The notes: generated by a model not told the origin, from the sequence alone. Positions 52,116 to 63,834 are shown, counted from the first letter of the stretch. The stretch is 64,000 nt of DNA from Macrocystis pyrifera (GCA_031763025.1 JASSKH010000002.1:18078468-18142467), one strand, 5' to 3'. Numbers and translations are program-made.

Positions 52116-53160
52116 CCAGGAATACTCTAATGGTCCCACCCTAAGCTCTTTCTCCCACCCACACCCCCACCACGGTCCGTCGAAACTACTTCATAGTACC
52201 ACCCAGGTCGGGAATAAATAAAACAAAGTCCGAAGGCAATCGAATTCCTTCTTTCTAATCTACAGCAGTTTGACTTAAAAGCTTGATATAATCTCATGCC
52301 CTAGACTGAGTACACCAGTATCGTAGTTCATGCGCAGTAACTATCTTGCAGCTTACAACAGCAGTGTAGTGTGGTGTACACCAGTACACGGCGTATCTGC
52401 CTCGTAAAAGTGACCTGAGGCCGTGTGATACAGCTGGGTATATTGAAAATATTATGTATACTCGGTCTGCATAATATGGGGACAAGAAACTTTGCAGTTA
52501 GCATTATCATGTGAAGCCATCGTGTAACCCTTTCGATATCACCCCTGTGTTGCGACCCCACGAGTATGATTCGTAAGTAAACTATGTGTGACTATATTTG
52601 TTGTCGTTTATGCTGGTAGTGTTCATTTATAATCTACTGTAGCTTTCGTAGGGTACTTTCGCCCAAATTGATGACCTGATTTCTGTAGTGTACGGCTGAA
52701 CCGCATCGTAGCAGTACTTTCTGTCGGAGGGCGTCGGTTCTTTACACTGCTGCGGTAGTAGTATTACGTACCGCTGCATTATGTTGGTGTACTACAGGTA
52801 TAAGGTCCCGGTTTGTACGTACCTGTGATGAAGCATTCGAGTTGTAATGTGTCTCTACTGTTAGGGATGAAAATTACGTTTATTCCGCCGCAGCAATGCG
52901 CTCGGCGCGTTGTGTCTGTATGAGTATATGCTCTAGAACGGGATTTTACTCTTCCTTATTTTTCTTTCTCTGACCAGGATTCGTCTCGTCTCCACTCTTT
53001 CTCTTTCTCCTTGTCTGGGGCATGATATGTTACAAACAACATATTTTTTTTATAAATCCAAACGTGTAGAGCAGGATGGAATTCACGTTTCTAATCCGAC
53101 CGACATACCAGATCCAAATATTCCCCGCTGCAAGATTAGGATAGGTTCATGGTGGCAAAT
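52116..53160. other. No recognisable gene
   Basis: Ordinary sequence with short frames; 53040-53060 begins the AT-rich island. Confidence 0.35.
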
Positions 53161-53172
53161 ATAATTTATGTT

Positions 53173-53731
53173 TTATAATTTGTAATAACAATCTATAGTG
53201 GCACCAACATCGGCTAGTGCGTTGTGTAGATTATCAAATTCTGTACCAAGAAGTTTTGTGTACAATTCAACAAGTTTAGGCCACTTATAACCATAATGAG
53301 TTCTTAGACATACAAATTCTGTAGTTGTTTTCATTGCTGCTATTTTCGATTTATTTTTCAACTTTTCAACTTCTTCTGAAAGACCAAGTCTTTATAATTC
53401 AGACAATACTATTTTAAGGTTAAAATCCATATTGTGAGCTGCAATTCTATCAGCAGAATTACAGTCTTCCAAAAAATCTTCCAGTACATCCATAACGTTC
53501 CTTCCGTATTTTTTAACTAAATTTCTTGAAATTCCATGTACAAAGTCAGCACCTATTTCTCCATCTTTCCTTTTTTACAACGTAATATCTTTCAGAGTAT
53601 ACATTTTTATCATCTCTGAGACACCAAGCAATAGAAACTAACCGGCTCTTTGAGAATGCTTCAAAATCTATAGGACTTGCATTTTTGGGGAATGACCCAG
53701 TTTTTTCTATATCATAGAATAATCCTGGCAT
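53173..53731 (-). pseudogene. DEDDh 3'-5' exonuclease (DnaQ/epsilon-like), broken
   Basis: From the Met at 53731 the frame reads MPGLFYDIEKTGSF (ExoI motif D-x-E). After a T6 run on the plus strand (53571-53576) it shifts frame and continues with FVHGISRNLV and AAHNMDFNLKIVLSEL (ExoII region). There is then an in-frame TAA (53392-53394), and the last part ends TEFDNLHNALADVGATIDCY (ExoIII, with H-x4-D). This is the order of DEDDh exonucleases, about 185 codons in all, which remove 3' nucleotides in proofreading or repair. The ExoII Asp is Asn here. The codons are AT-rich (lines near 30 per cent GC), unlike the neighbours. Such genes are common in giant DNA viruses and bacteria; a viral origin is inferred. 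Confidence 0.8.
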
Positions 53732-53745
53732 ATTTATGTATACAA

Positions 53746-54110
53746 GCTATGTATAGTGTTAGTTTTTCCATTCAACCACAGAAATTAAGCCCGGACAATG
53801 AATCGAAACCGAAACCCTGGTGGGCGAGAAATTCTCAAACCTAATAAAAATAGTACCTGGTACCTGGTACATTTTAAATCACATCATAATAATTTGTTGC
53901 TGGATCCTTCTGTGATGAAAAGAAGGATTCAATGTAACGTGTTTGAACTGAAATACGTTCTTCTCCTTCCCGTTTTCCACAATGACTGCTGTTTTGGGGG
54001 ATGCGATTTGGCTTACTAAGAATATACCAGACGATAGTCCCCAGAGCTGCGTAGTGTGATATGAGTAGAGCACTCATGGGGTCATGCCCTTCCAGTAGCA
54101 GTACCAACAT
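53746..54110. other. AT-rich spacer with doubled TACCTGGTA
   Basis: Contains GTACCTGGTACCTGGTAC at 53853-53870, two overlapping copies of the recurrent 9-mer. Frames here have no motif. Confidence 0.35.
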
Positions 54111-54114
54111 CAAT

Positions 54115-54362
54115 TAAGTTCAGATTGTTTGATGGATTTACCCCTAGAAGTTCGTTGTATTTCTGATCAATTTACACGCTACGACGTACAAGATCTGGAT
54201 CGGTATATCTGCCATGGAACCAGAATCTATCATCTGATGCTTCATATTTTCCATCACTAAAACTCCACACTCTTTCTTTTTATAATTGAACCTGGAAATT
54301 CTAAATCCTGACAATTAGTTAAATATTTCTCAACTTGTTCAAAGTTACCATATAAGTCGTAT
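54115..54362 (-). pseudogene. Unrecognised AT-rich reading frame, broken
   Basis: The minus strand reads VSYDLYGNFEQVEKYLTNCQ, then DLEFPGSIIKRKS. In the next frame comes SFSDGKYEASDDRFWFHGRY, TDPDLVRR and, after a TAA (54172-54174), IDQKYNELLGVNPSNNLNLI. Composition and wording are protein-like throughout and the codon bias is AT-rich, so this is probably one decayed gene of about 80 codons or more. I do not recognise the family. It lies next to the exonuclease and is read in the same direction, so the two may come from one insertion. Confidence 0.4.
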
Positions 54363-54749
54363 GAAACTGCCTATCCCAATGGCAGAATTTGATACACCCA
54401 AAAGATCCGGTGATGGCAATGGGGTTTCTAGTACGTAAATTAAAAACCGATACTTTTGAGCTTGATAAGTTCAATCAGAAAGAAGAATTGTATCGGAATT
54501 CAGATCTTCTGAAAAATGTAGTTTATGTAGAGGGTTTTAAGGATGGCATCTTTTTTATGCGATGATTTTAATATGGATACGGATTCCAATGCCTGTATCG
54601 GAATTCGTTTATCCGAAAAATATAATCCTTCCCCATTTAAGATTTCAGAAAAGGCATCCGATGTCATACACAGTGGATGCGTCTTAGATGGGGAATTATC
54701 TTCGATCGTAGGTCGTGAATGCGCTCAACAATATATGGAAGAACCTTGA
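54362..54749 (+). pseudogene. Unrecognised AT-rich reading frame, frameshifted at a T-run
   Basis: The frame begins before 54419 (HPKDPVMAMGFLVRKLKTDT) and runs FELDKFNQKEELYRNSDLLK, NVVYVEGFKDGIFF to a stop at 54565. Around the T6 run near 54550 the sequence changes frame and goes on with FNMDTDSNACIGIRLSEKYN, PSPFKISEKASDVIHSGCVL, DGELSSIVGRECAQQYMEEP, stopping at 54749. The frames overlap at the run, as expected for a homopolymer frameshift. No family recognised. The AT-rich codons match those of the exonuclease. Confidence 0.4.
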
Positions 54750-54825
54750 ACCGATTCTTGTCCTAATTCATTCTCATTTTTAAGGCCTACAATATAGCGC
54801 GCTCTTTGGACCTGGGGGAAAGAGG

Positions 54826-55032
54826 ATGACTACGTGTTTTGTCCATTTGTCAAAGTATATTTTACAAGAAAAGTACGCTTGTACAGATTATATGAAATAT
54901 ATAACTATCCAGTCATTGTGTGGTTCTATATGTAAGTATAATGCTAGGATTAGTAGTGACTTCAAAGAGTTATCATACTCTGGAACTTTGATTTGTATTT
55001 TTCGTACAAATCAGGACACCAAAAAAAGTTGA
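54826..55032 (+). pseudogene. Unrecognised AT-rich 68-codon frame
   Basis: Open frame with LSKYILQEKYACTDYMKYIT and SICKYNARISSDFKELSYSG. It has similar AT-rich composition and lies in line with the previous fragment. No known motif. It may be an independent remnant or chance. Confidence 0.25.
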
Positions 55033-55139
55033 AAAACAAATCCCGGAAATCGTATTTTCCAGACTATTTTGATTGCACAATACATTCAGGCCAAAGTTTG
55101 ATCGAATATTGCTCTTGATGTGGGTGGAATTTTCTCTAG

Positions 55140-55280
55140 ATGCGTCATAGTCATGGCCGTATGGTTGCCGCGGGTGAAGCACTTGAACAGTTTAAAAATA
55201 TATTCAAAATTGCAAGAGAAATGGCGGAAAATGCCATATATTGTTCACGTCTTCTCGCGTGGTCATTATCGTCTCGTTGA
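55140..55280 (+). pseudogene. Unrecognised 46-codon helical frame
   Basis: MRHSHGRMVAAGEALEQFKN, then IFKIAREMAENAIYCSRLLA. Protein-like helical wording in the AT-rich island. Short, with no partner found, so low confidence. Confidence 0.2.
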
Positions 55281-55700
55281 GTGCAAGACACTGTAATGGG
55301 ATTGCATTCTCTGGATTATAGGCTTTGTCATCTTAACCGCATTCTAGTCGATACTGTTGCAGAGGAGTAATCCGCCCCCAAAAAATGCCACTTTAGGTGA
55401 TGAGGTTTTACGCTTCTTCCATAACAAGAAACAACCCCCACTATGTATCATAACATAAAACTATCAATAGCGCTAAGAAACAAGGTGGAATCGGGAAAAC
55501 ACTTGAAGATACAAGGCTTTCCTTCGGAGTGGGTATTTCGTCGTTTCTTGTACATATAACTGCAATTAATTGGCGTCACAGCCCAAAGCCAACCAAACTA
55601 AATGTATGTGTGTAACAAACGGTGAAGGAGGTAATAATCGCGTTTATTTATGAATGTAATGTGAAACGTAAGATCGGGTGACGCAAGAGTAAGAATGACA
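55281..55700. other. No recognisable gene
   Basis: Transition from the AT-rich island to CAG-rich repeats. Nothing supported. Confidence 0.3.
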
Positions 55701-55769
55701 TTCGTCTAAAAATAAGAATAATTTATTTCATCTGTGTGGGGAGAGAGTGGAGTAGTGCTTGGCATATGG

Positions 55770-57347
55770 ATGATATACAACATTGGGACAGGAGAGAAAG
55801 CAGCAGTGCCGGCAACGACAACGGTTATGGAAATGTTGTATAGTTGCTGGGCGGCCACGACTTCGATGTAGCCAGCATAGGAGTTTGGATGAGACATTAT
55901 ATGTAAATAGTCTTCCAGTCTGCTGTAGTAACGAGGCGGGAGGCCCAGAATGTGGATATGTTCGCTGCTGAACCCGTTGGATATGTGTAGCAAGAAATAA
56001 TCGCTTGCTATACGATGGCAGCAACAGCAGCAGCAGAAGCAGCAAGTACGTAATTTCATTGACGATACAGAAATATGTACACACACAAGTGTAATACCGT
56101 ACACACACAAATCACGTCCAGCATGATGTAGGGCAACAACGCAGCAGCACCCCAAAAAACTTTGACGATACAGAAATATGTACACACGCACAAGTTTAAG
56201 TGTAAAAGACACACAAACCATGTCCAGCATCATGTACGGCAACAACGCAGCAGCGCCACAAAACGACAAGGAAACACAATTATCCGAGTACATACAAACA
56301 TTCAGTGAATATTGCGGCAGCACTAAAAGCAGCAGCAGCAGCAGAAGCAGAAGCAGCAACGGATCGCCACAGCGTTGGCAGCAGCAGCATAGTAACGATA
56401 TGAAAAGAAGGGAGAAAAAGAGTATGTACCCCGAGGCCGTCCGAAAAGTATTTTTGGTACCTCGCTATAGACCCACCTCCGCATGCTGTACGGCAACAAC
56501 GCAGCAGCAGCATAGCAACAATACGAAATACGAGAAAAGTAGTACGTACGCAAAATGCAGGAGCACAACGACCAAAATATTTTTTTTTACGTATCAAAAA
56601 AACCATTTTGGTACAAAAACGGCCAATAAACCATAATCCGGGTTGGCAGCAGCAGCATAGCAACGATATGAAAATAAGGAAGAAAAAAAGAAGTGCCCTG
56701 GTATATGCCGCAATCGCAAAACCTACGGAATTTCATTGACTATACCGAAATATGTACACACACAAGTGCAGCATGATGTACGGCAACAACGCAGCAGCAC
56801 CACAGCAGCAGCATAGCCACGATATGAAAATAACCAAGCCAAAAACGAGAAAAAAGCAGTACGTACGCAAAATGCAGGAGCAAAACGACAAAAATATTTT
56901 TTGACGTATCAAAAGAACCATTTGGGTTCAAAAACGACCAAGAAAAACAGTAATCCGAGTACATACGAACGTTCAGTGGATATTGCGGCAGCATTAGCAG
57001 CAGAAGCAGCTACAGCATTAGCAGCAGCAGAAGCTGCAACGAATCGCCGCAGCATTGGCAGCAGCAGCAGCAGCAGCAGCATGGCAACGATATGAAAATA
57101 TGGAAGAAAAAAAGCATGTACCCTGGTATGCCGCCATCGCAAAACCTACGGAATTGACGATCCGAAAATATTTACGCTTCCAGCATGATGCACGGCAACA
57201 ACACAGCAGCACTACATACACCAGCAGCAAGTGCACAGGAGCAGCAGCAGGTGCACAGCACGGCAACAACGCAGCAGCACTACAGCAGCAGCGAGTGCAC
57301 AGGAGAAGCAGGTGCACAGCAGCAGCTGCACTCATGGCGTGGCGCTG

Positions 57348-57392
<45 letters not shown>

Positions 57393-57420
57393 GCAGCAGC
57401 CGAAAACGAGCAAAATGAGT
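55770..57420. repeat. CAG-rich degenerate tandem repeats
   Basis: GTACGGCAACAACGCAGCAG recurs at about 56234, 56491 and 56775, with variants at about 56128 and 57190. Between them come CGATATGAAAATA, a GTACGTACGCAAAATGCAGG stretch (56544 and 56857) and CGTATCAAAAAAACCATTT (about 56590) or CGTATCAAAAGAACCATTTG (56905). The spacing of the larger unit is about 285 bp. A pure CAG run of 15 units lies at about 57350-57393. All frames give Gln, Ala, Ser or Cys/Leu tracts, so long ORFs here, including a 217-codon one on the minus strand, are not genes. Confidence 0.85.
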
Positions 57421-57764
57421 ACGTAGGGTCACCAAAACATGTACACACAGAAATCGTGTGCACCGAAAATGCACCACAGAGTAGCAGCAGCACTCATGTC
57501 GTTCGGTGCAGCGGTGACGGCGACAGCTGAATCCTCCGTTCCTTCGTTCACGTCCCGCAAACAGTTGTGCATGTGCGCGTTCGCGTGCACTGTGTGTAAG
57601 AGGAGCCGACGCAACGCACAAAGGGGAAAGAACGAGCATCTAGATGAGTAAATAAACAATAAACGCTTTGACGTAGGTTTGTATGCAAAAAGGCAATTGA
57701 AAACCCCAAAAGAACGTACTGGCAACATACAGCATGCACAATAGACATAAGACACTCACCACCG

Positions 57765-58135
57765 TCGGCAGTTTCGAGGGAGTACGAGACAGTCCCTTCC
57801 TTGATCGGGCGAGCACAGAACTCGCAGTGGGTTGCCCTGTCAGGATGATCCCGCCACCAGCGCACGTGAGATCCTTGCAGGTGGCGAAGGCCACGTTTTT
57901 GCCACCAGGCGCGGAGTTCTTGACCAAGTGCTGGTCCGTGCACTGGTCGCAAACAACAGCCGGCACCAGGTCGGTCTTTGTCGTTGCCGCTCTCTTGCCA
58001 GAGGGCGAGGACCACGCGCGTCTCGACGAGGGGGAGGTGAGCTTAGGGGGCGTGGAGAAGGGAGAGGCAGGGGTTGCAGCACCAGCAGGTTCGCCACCGA
58101 CAGCAGCAGCTTGGCCGCCGACAGCTGCACCTATA
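57765..58135 (-). CDS. Possible exon of a Cys-rich protein, unrecognised
   Basis: The minus-strand frame reads an Ala/Pro/Ser-rich start (GEPAGAATPASPFSTPPKL) and then VVCDQCTDQHLVKNSAPGGK, NVAFATCKDLTCAGGGIIL. The overlapping frame continues THCEFCARPIKEGTVSYSLE, TADGG and meets GTGAGT, a good 5' splice site. Four Cys pairs (CDQC, CKDLTC, CEFC) suggest a zinc-ribbon or treble-clef fold. The change of frame between IIL and CEFC means a frameshift, or that only one of the two parts is real. The composition is GC-rich and more gene-like than anything nearby. Family unknown. Confidence 0.35.
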
Positions 58136-58179
58136 CTGTATCTATGCCGTTCGTCGAGGGCGAGACGACTCTTTTAGGC

Positions 58180-58330
58180 GCCGTGCGAAGAGCTGTCTAT
58201 TGGTGGGCAGTTTGCGAAGAAGAAAGAAAGGTTGTTTGGCTGTTTGGCTGTTCGGCTGTTTCAAAGAAGATGGTTTCAAAGAAGAAGGGCTGTTTGCGAA
58301 GAGCTGTCTATCAGTCGGTCTGTTTGCCAA
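58180..58330 (+). repeat. Local duplication with GGCTGTTTGGCTGTT runs
   Basis: GCGAAGAGCTGTCTAT occurs at about 58187 and 58298, with GGTTGTTTGGCTGTTTGGCTG and CAAAGAAGATGGTTTCAAAGAAG between. Simple-sequence duplication, not coding. Confidence 0.7.
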
Positions 58331-58554
58331 GGGCTAGCAAGTGACACCGACCCCAAAAATCGTAAAAATTGTTGTATTTATACGGGGGATTGAGGGAAGG
58401 AATAGGAATGAAAACTTATTTGCACGGCCCAATGGACTTCGCGATTTCGTGTAGGTAAACCCTCCTTATATTTGCGGACATAGGGGTAATCTACAGGCGT
58501 ACGAAGAACATGTATTCGAGTATGTAAAGAGGCACACTGTTGAGCAATAGTCAT

Positions 58555-58605
58555 GATGGCTGCTGCTGTTGCTGCTGCTGTTGCCGCTGCTGCTGCTGGC
58601 ACAGA
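58555..58605. repeat. CTG/GCTGTT microsatellite
   Basis: GCTGCTGCTGTTGCTGCTGCTGTTGCC-type run. Another tract lies at about 58933-59033 (CTGCTGCTGCTGCTGC with CTTTTTGC and CTTGCGCTGCTG interruptions). Confidence 0.85.
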
Positions 58606-59559
58606 CAGCAACGCGAGCTACAGTAGATATTTGCCAAGAATTGTTGGCTGGGCATGAGCTGCGGCTGCGGTTGATTTTTTTTTTTTTTTATCGGGCGGAT
58701 TGGTAAAAATAAAGCTTAAACTCACTACACTTCCACGTTCATGTGTCGCGTGTCAATTTAACCCATAGTTCCCGTCACAACATCAGAACAGTTTGCGTTT
58801 GCGGTTTTCAAGAATAGCTCAGTATGGAAGAACGCGCGAGCTTTCTAACTATGCCGATCAAGCGTGGGCGGGATCGTCGCCGGGCACGGGCTGCGGCAGG
58901 TCATCCTGCCGCTGCTGGCCGTCGATTGTCAGGGTTGCTGCTGCTGCTGCTGCTGCTTTTTGCTGCTGCTACTCTTGTAGCTGCTTCTTGCGCTGCTGCT
59001 GCTTGCGCTGCTGCTCGCTGCTGCTGCTGTTGGTTTTGATGCGCTCAGAGCGACTACTACCGTGGCGTGTGCGCAGTCATCGCTGTTAGGGCTGGAATTC
59101 CGCGAGGCGAGCGGGCTTGGAATGCCTTGCTTATTATAGGCCTTGGATTGGGTTCGTGCTCACCCAAGAGTTGTTCAAGATGCCAGCAGCATCACGAGTA
59201 GAGAGTACAGACAGCTCGAACGAAGTCGTTCCAACATCACTCCCGGTAAGTATGTATAAGTAGCAAGGGAGCTTAGCTTTTAATCGTTCATGACGAGGAT
59301 GCTTCCGTCTCTGCTTCTGATTGGTTCATGTTCTAAAAGTCTAAAGTTCTTCTTTAATTCCACCTTTTTTTGGTGACATAAAAATCGCCGGTAACGGCAA
59401 GAGTGCGGGTTCATTTTCACACGTAACTGTATACGGTGCATGTGTGGAACAAATATAAATATGCCCACTTCCTTAGAAGCAAAGATGGACCCAGGGGCTC
59501 AAAGAGACCTTGCCATACGACGTACCTGATTGCGAAGACGAAACGACGGGGTTCGTGCG

Positions 59560-59710
59560 TAGATTAGCCAGCGTCAGAGCATAGCTCATGCATTGTACTC
59601 CTAACTCACAATATCCCTGAAGCGGATTTTTTTTCGTCGTATACAGGTTTGCGAGCGTCAGAGCACAGATCATGCATCGTGCTCCTAGCTGACAATGCCC
59701 CTGACCCTGA
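59560..59710 (+). repeat. Tandem duplication, about 82 bp x 2
   Basis: CCAGCGTCAGAGCATAGCTC, ATGCATTGTACTCCTAACTC, ACAATATCCCTGA is followed about 82 bp later by CGAGCGTCAGAGCACAGATC, ATGCATCGTGCTCCTAGCTG, ACAATGCCCCTGA. The spacer has a T8 run. Confidence 0.85.
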
Positions 59711-62700
59711 TTCCCAGAGGAACATGTACTCCCAATATACAACATCCCGACACTACGTGCATGCGTACTAACCCATGAATTCAGGCAATATGAAATCAGA
59801 TTCATCCCGAGCACACCCAAAACGTTGCACGTGGACTACAAGCACAAAGCGTATATACTACGCATGCGAGCCACCCCCCTATGTGCTTGTGATGCGATAA
59901 AACCCCTCTGTGGATGAAACACCTCAACCCTGTCGGAGAAAAAAAAAATCTGCAGGTCGGCGTCCCTGTAGAGTGTATTGCGAAATTGATTACAGTAATT
60001 ACAACCCGTTCGAAAACCCAATCGACTCAGTTTTAGCATGCGCATTTTATACTGCCGTACTACGGCAGTACCTTTTGTTTCATTTTTTTCCAAGCACGAC
60101 ATGTACTATTAATAATATGCCGTACTGAAGGTCGTCAGATTATCTTTTCGAGCTCTTTGTCTTCGAGATAAAGACGAAACTGCTACCTCGTTATCTGCTA
60201 CGGATCAGGCTGGGCTTCGCCGTATATCTGCAGCATAAACCCTCCAGACCCAGAAAGCAAAACCCATTCTTGTGCAAGCTCATGATTTAGATTCAGCTAA
60301 AGTTATTTCATCACGAGTGGCCCGTGCCCCACAAGGGCTTACATACCCGTTCTCCATCTGCTCTGCTTCTCCTTTCCCTCTAGTTTTGCGATTGGTTTTC
60401 AGTCCTTCAAGTGCTGTGCCTGGTAGTCGAAAGCAACGCTCGGTTGGTATGCAGCACAGACAATGGTGCAACCCAAAACACCAAAGGGGGTCAAACGTGC
60501 GTCGTATTTTCCATTGGGTGTGCATCTCGTCGTTCAGTCGCTGTCGGTGTCTATTAGAGATGCTCAACTTACGACGATTGGTCTAATACTACAGGAGTCT
60601 TATCTTGGTTGTCTTGAAAATTCCAAGTTGGCCTGCTGACAATACACAATATTGTCGAGTGGTTCATCGTTCTTTAGAGTTATGCCTAGACGGTGGTCAC
60701 GAGAAGGGGCAGCGTCGTCCGTGGAACGCACGCTCATACAGCGTAGGCTCGCCATCGTTAGTTCACGGTATTACATAGCCGGGAAATCGGTATACGACAG
60801 TATGCGCATGGTAGTACGTTCGACAAAATTGGTTTGTATCGATGCCTGTCATTTGCATTTAGTTTTGAAAACAATATGTGGTCAATAAGCATGTGTGCGA
60901 TCATGAACGCCGAGCACGCAGACGAGCACGAGCAACGAGTATGCCTGCGTGCATTGACCCAACACATATCTTCAAAATCATCCAAAACGAATAGGTACAT
61001 CATCCGTGGCATCGTGCATACATAACAACATTGCAAGTATGACCAGCACCAGGTGTAGGCAGCTATGTACCTGGTACATGATAAATAGCTCTGCAAGATC
61101 GAATGTGATTGATACAACAGCGCAAGGACACCATTTCGCATATTTGCAAACACTCCGATCACCTGCAATGCACTTCGATCAGCCTGGTTTCACCATGATA
61201 CAGCAGAGGACAGCATTAGGCCCTGAAAACACCAGGCTCGTTACATCTCTGAGGCCGGCTCACTTGTTGTGTTGAGACTTCGGCCAGTGCTCCCGTGCAG
61301 ATGATCGGGCCACGCGACGAGTGCATCGATGCAAGGCGGCACTTGCAAACAACCAGAGTAAACGATCAACGAGGCACCAAAGACGATGACGGGCACGACG
61401 GGCAAGGCATGATCCAAGGGGCGGGGGGTTGACTGGACGGGTATCGCAGATCACTTGGCTTTGGCTTTTTTTTGGGTCACTTGGTAGCGTTGAGCAAACA
61501 CTGGGTTATCCCGGATCCTCGTTACTGGTTCTTTACCGGAGATCGAAGGCGGGGATCCTTTCGCCTCTATAATATTCGACGGAAGGACCTAATGAAAGCT
61601 TTACCATCTGCTCATATAAATAAATCCGACCAGTCACACTGATCCGAATGGTTGTCTTGGGCGGTATTATCCTCCTCATAGCGTTTGTTACGACAGTCGC
61701 AACGATGTGAAGTATTCACCCTAGTGCCCTACATGTGTGCCCTGTGGCGTCTGGGGACGATCCTCTGATATATTCACGGTTTTAGTACTTGTGCGTGCGC
61801 ATGCATATTTTGACGTGGACCCTGACATGTCGCAGCCATTGGTGACGTCACCGACTATGGCGAAGCAGTGGCACTTTTTTTTTGTTGAACTTAGTCTTTC
61901 CACCTCGCCTGGTGTTAACGGCGATATTAACCCCGGGTTCCTGCTGAGTTCAGTCAGGGGTGTGGATGTGGCGGTGTGAGTGGCTCGCTCTCCTCGCGAG
62001 GACACCAGAACAACGCCCGGCGCAAGTCGGCACACGCACGAGTTTGAACCTGGAACGGTTGCCGCTGAGGATTTTGTGGAGAGACTCAGCAAGTGGCCGG
62101 GGTCTGAATCGATGTGATGCCCGGCTATGTGAATGGACCAAGTTTACTATCAAAGATTAATATTTAATAGCGCCATTACTGCGCCAAAGTTGGTGACGTT
62201 CCCAGGGGCACTTACATGTTACGGCTCACGTGAGAACATGCATGTCCACGCATTAGTACTAATCCCGAGGATATACGAGAGGATCGCCCCCATACGCCAC
62301 GGGGAGGAGACTCACCAATTGCAAATTGGGACGGGCGTGGGCTTGTGGCAAATTAGTGCGGTGAACATGGTTTTTGCCCCCGTCATAGCCTGTAGGTGGC
62401 TTGTGGCAAACCACAAACCATAACCCATGCAATGTTACTTGCTTCGCGAAATGCAGCTCTTTCCTGTCTCCGTTACTTGCTGCAAGTACGGGCCAATCGT
62501 GCATATATCGTACTCCTGCTAGCTACTGGCGAAGAGCTAGTGAAATACGCTGGAAAGCCACTGTAGAAGTTACACTCTATAGCGAAGAGCTCAGTTATTC
62601 AAGCGAAGAGCTCAGCTGCCGACTGTCCAGCCAGAATATATCTACGCCTGTTCATATGCACAAGTTCAGGTTTTTCCATCTGCTCTTCGACAAGATAGTT

Positions 62701-63800
62701 CACGTTTGTCTCATCAAGATCTCACGGGTACCGACCAGACGTATACGTATCGATAAAGATTAGCATCTGATTCACATGCATATAACGGGCCCAGTTGTTC
62801 GCGCTTGCTCGTTTGGCCTGGTGTTGCATGTTTTTCGGGTCGACATTTTGTGTAAATCGAACGTCCACGCCGGAGCAGGGTATTGTCAGTTTGCCAAGGC
62901 CCTCAGCGCGTGACGGCTGGACAACGTCTTCCTGCGGCATACTTTAGGGTATGAAGGGCATCCATGGGACTCCACTGAACGTGCCACCATCAATCAATTT
63001 TGCTATGGCATGCCAACTTCCGTCGCCTGACGGGGATCACCCCACTCGTGGTAGAGGAGCCTTGTATGTACATTAATAATACCAGGTATGTGTTTTGTGT
63101 TACACGTTTTACAACTTTTTCTCCAGCGGTCGCGGGTCTTTTCTCGCGCTTTATACTGCGAACTCCGTGGCGTGTGCTCTGGGCGTCCAAATTGGAGCGG
63201 ATTCGCTCTAGTTCACGGGGTTGCGCTCCGTCTCGTCGAGTCGCACAGGACCATACAAACCACAATTTCGTATTTCAGTTTTTCGATCTGCTGCTGTACC
63301 TGCATCACACCGCCCTTCAACCTTTCTGCCTTGTGGCAGCCACCTGTACAACAGCAGCCGCGCTCCGAGCCTCTTCACTCGTGATGGCCGCGGGTGTTGC
63401 TTCAACTGGGCGTGCTATTTTACGGTTATCCTACTTGTTGAATCTAGGGACAAAATCTGAAGAGCGGTGCATTTGGTTTCGCTTTGGGAATGCGTTTGAG
63501 CCGTAGATGACGCGCAGGATGATACTGTATACACACATCAACACACACTGCCTCTGAAAGTTGAAAACACCCGCGCAGGCCCGGCTCACGGTACAACAGC
63601 AATGTCGCAACAGCAACCGCGCTTCAAGCTCTCGCCTTTGCTCTGGGACAGCCACGATGTTTTTTTTTTGGGTGCACAGTGCTCAGCAAGAGTAGATCCG
63701 ACCATGTCCATTTTCATGTCAACTAATGCCCAAACTCAAACACACATGTTCGAACCTCATGTGTCATAGGAGCGCATGTGTTCCGTGTTCCCCCTTTTTC
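59711..63800. other. Long region without a recognised gene
   Basis: Frames of up to 168 codons (63000-63506) exist, but opposite-strand frames overlap them and none shows a motif. A short hairpin TACTGCCGTAC-TACGGCAGTA lies at 60049-60069. A stretch near 62035-62110 reads HEFEPGTVAAEDFVERLSKW in one frame and could be a transposon gag scrap, without support. TACCTGGTA motifs occur at 61068 and 63080. Confidence 0.3.
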
Positions 63801-63804
63801 AACT

Positions 63805-63828
63805 CCCCCCCCCCCCCCCCCCCCCCCC
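63805..63828 (+). repeat. 24-base poly-C tract
   Basis: Uninterrupted C from 63805 to 63828, just upstream of a leader-1 tail fragment. Confidence 0.95.
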
Positions 63829-63834
63829 GGGATA

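Noticed and set aside
55706..56359. 217-codon minus-strand ORF with poly-Leu start
   Set aside because: The Leu run is a CAG/CTG tract read on the other strand, and the remainder follows the degenerate repeat units.
57018..57640. Polyglutamine or polyalanine proteins over the CAG run
   Set aside because: All six frames are open through the CAG run, which carries no information about coding. No flanking domain is recognisable.
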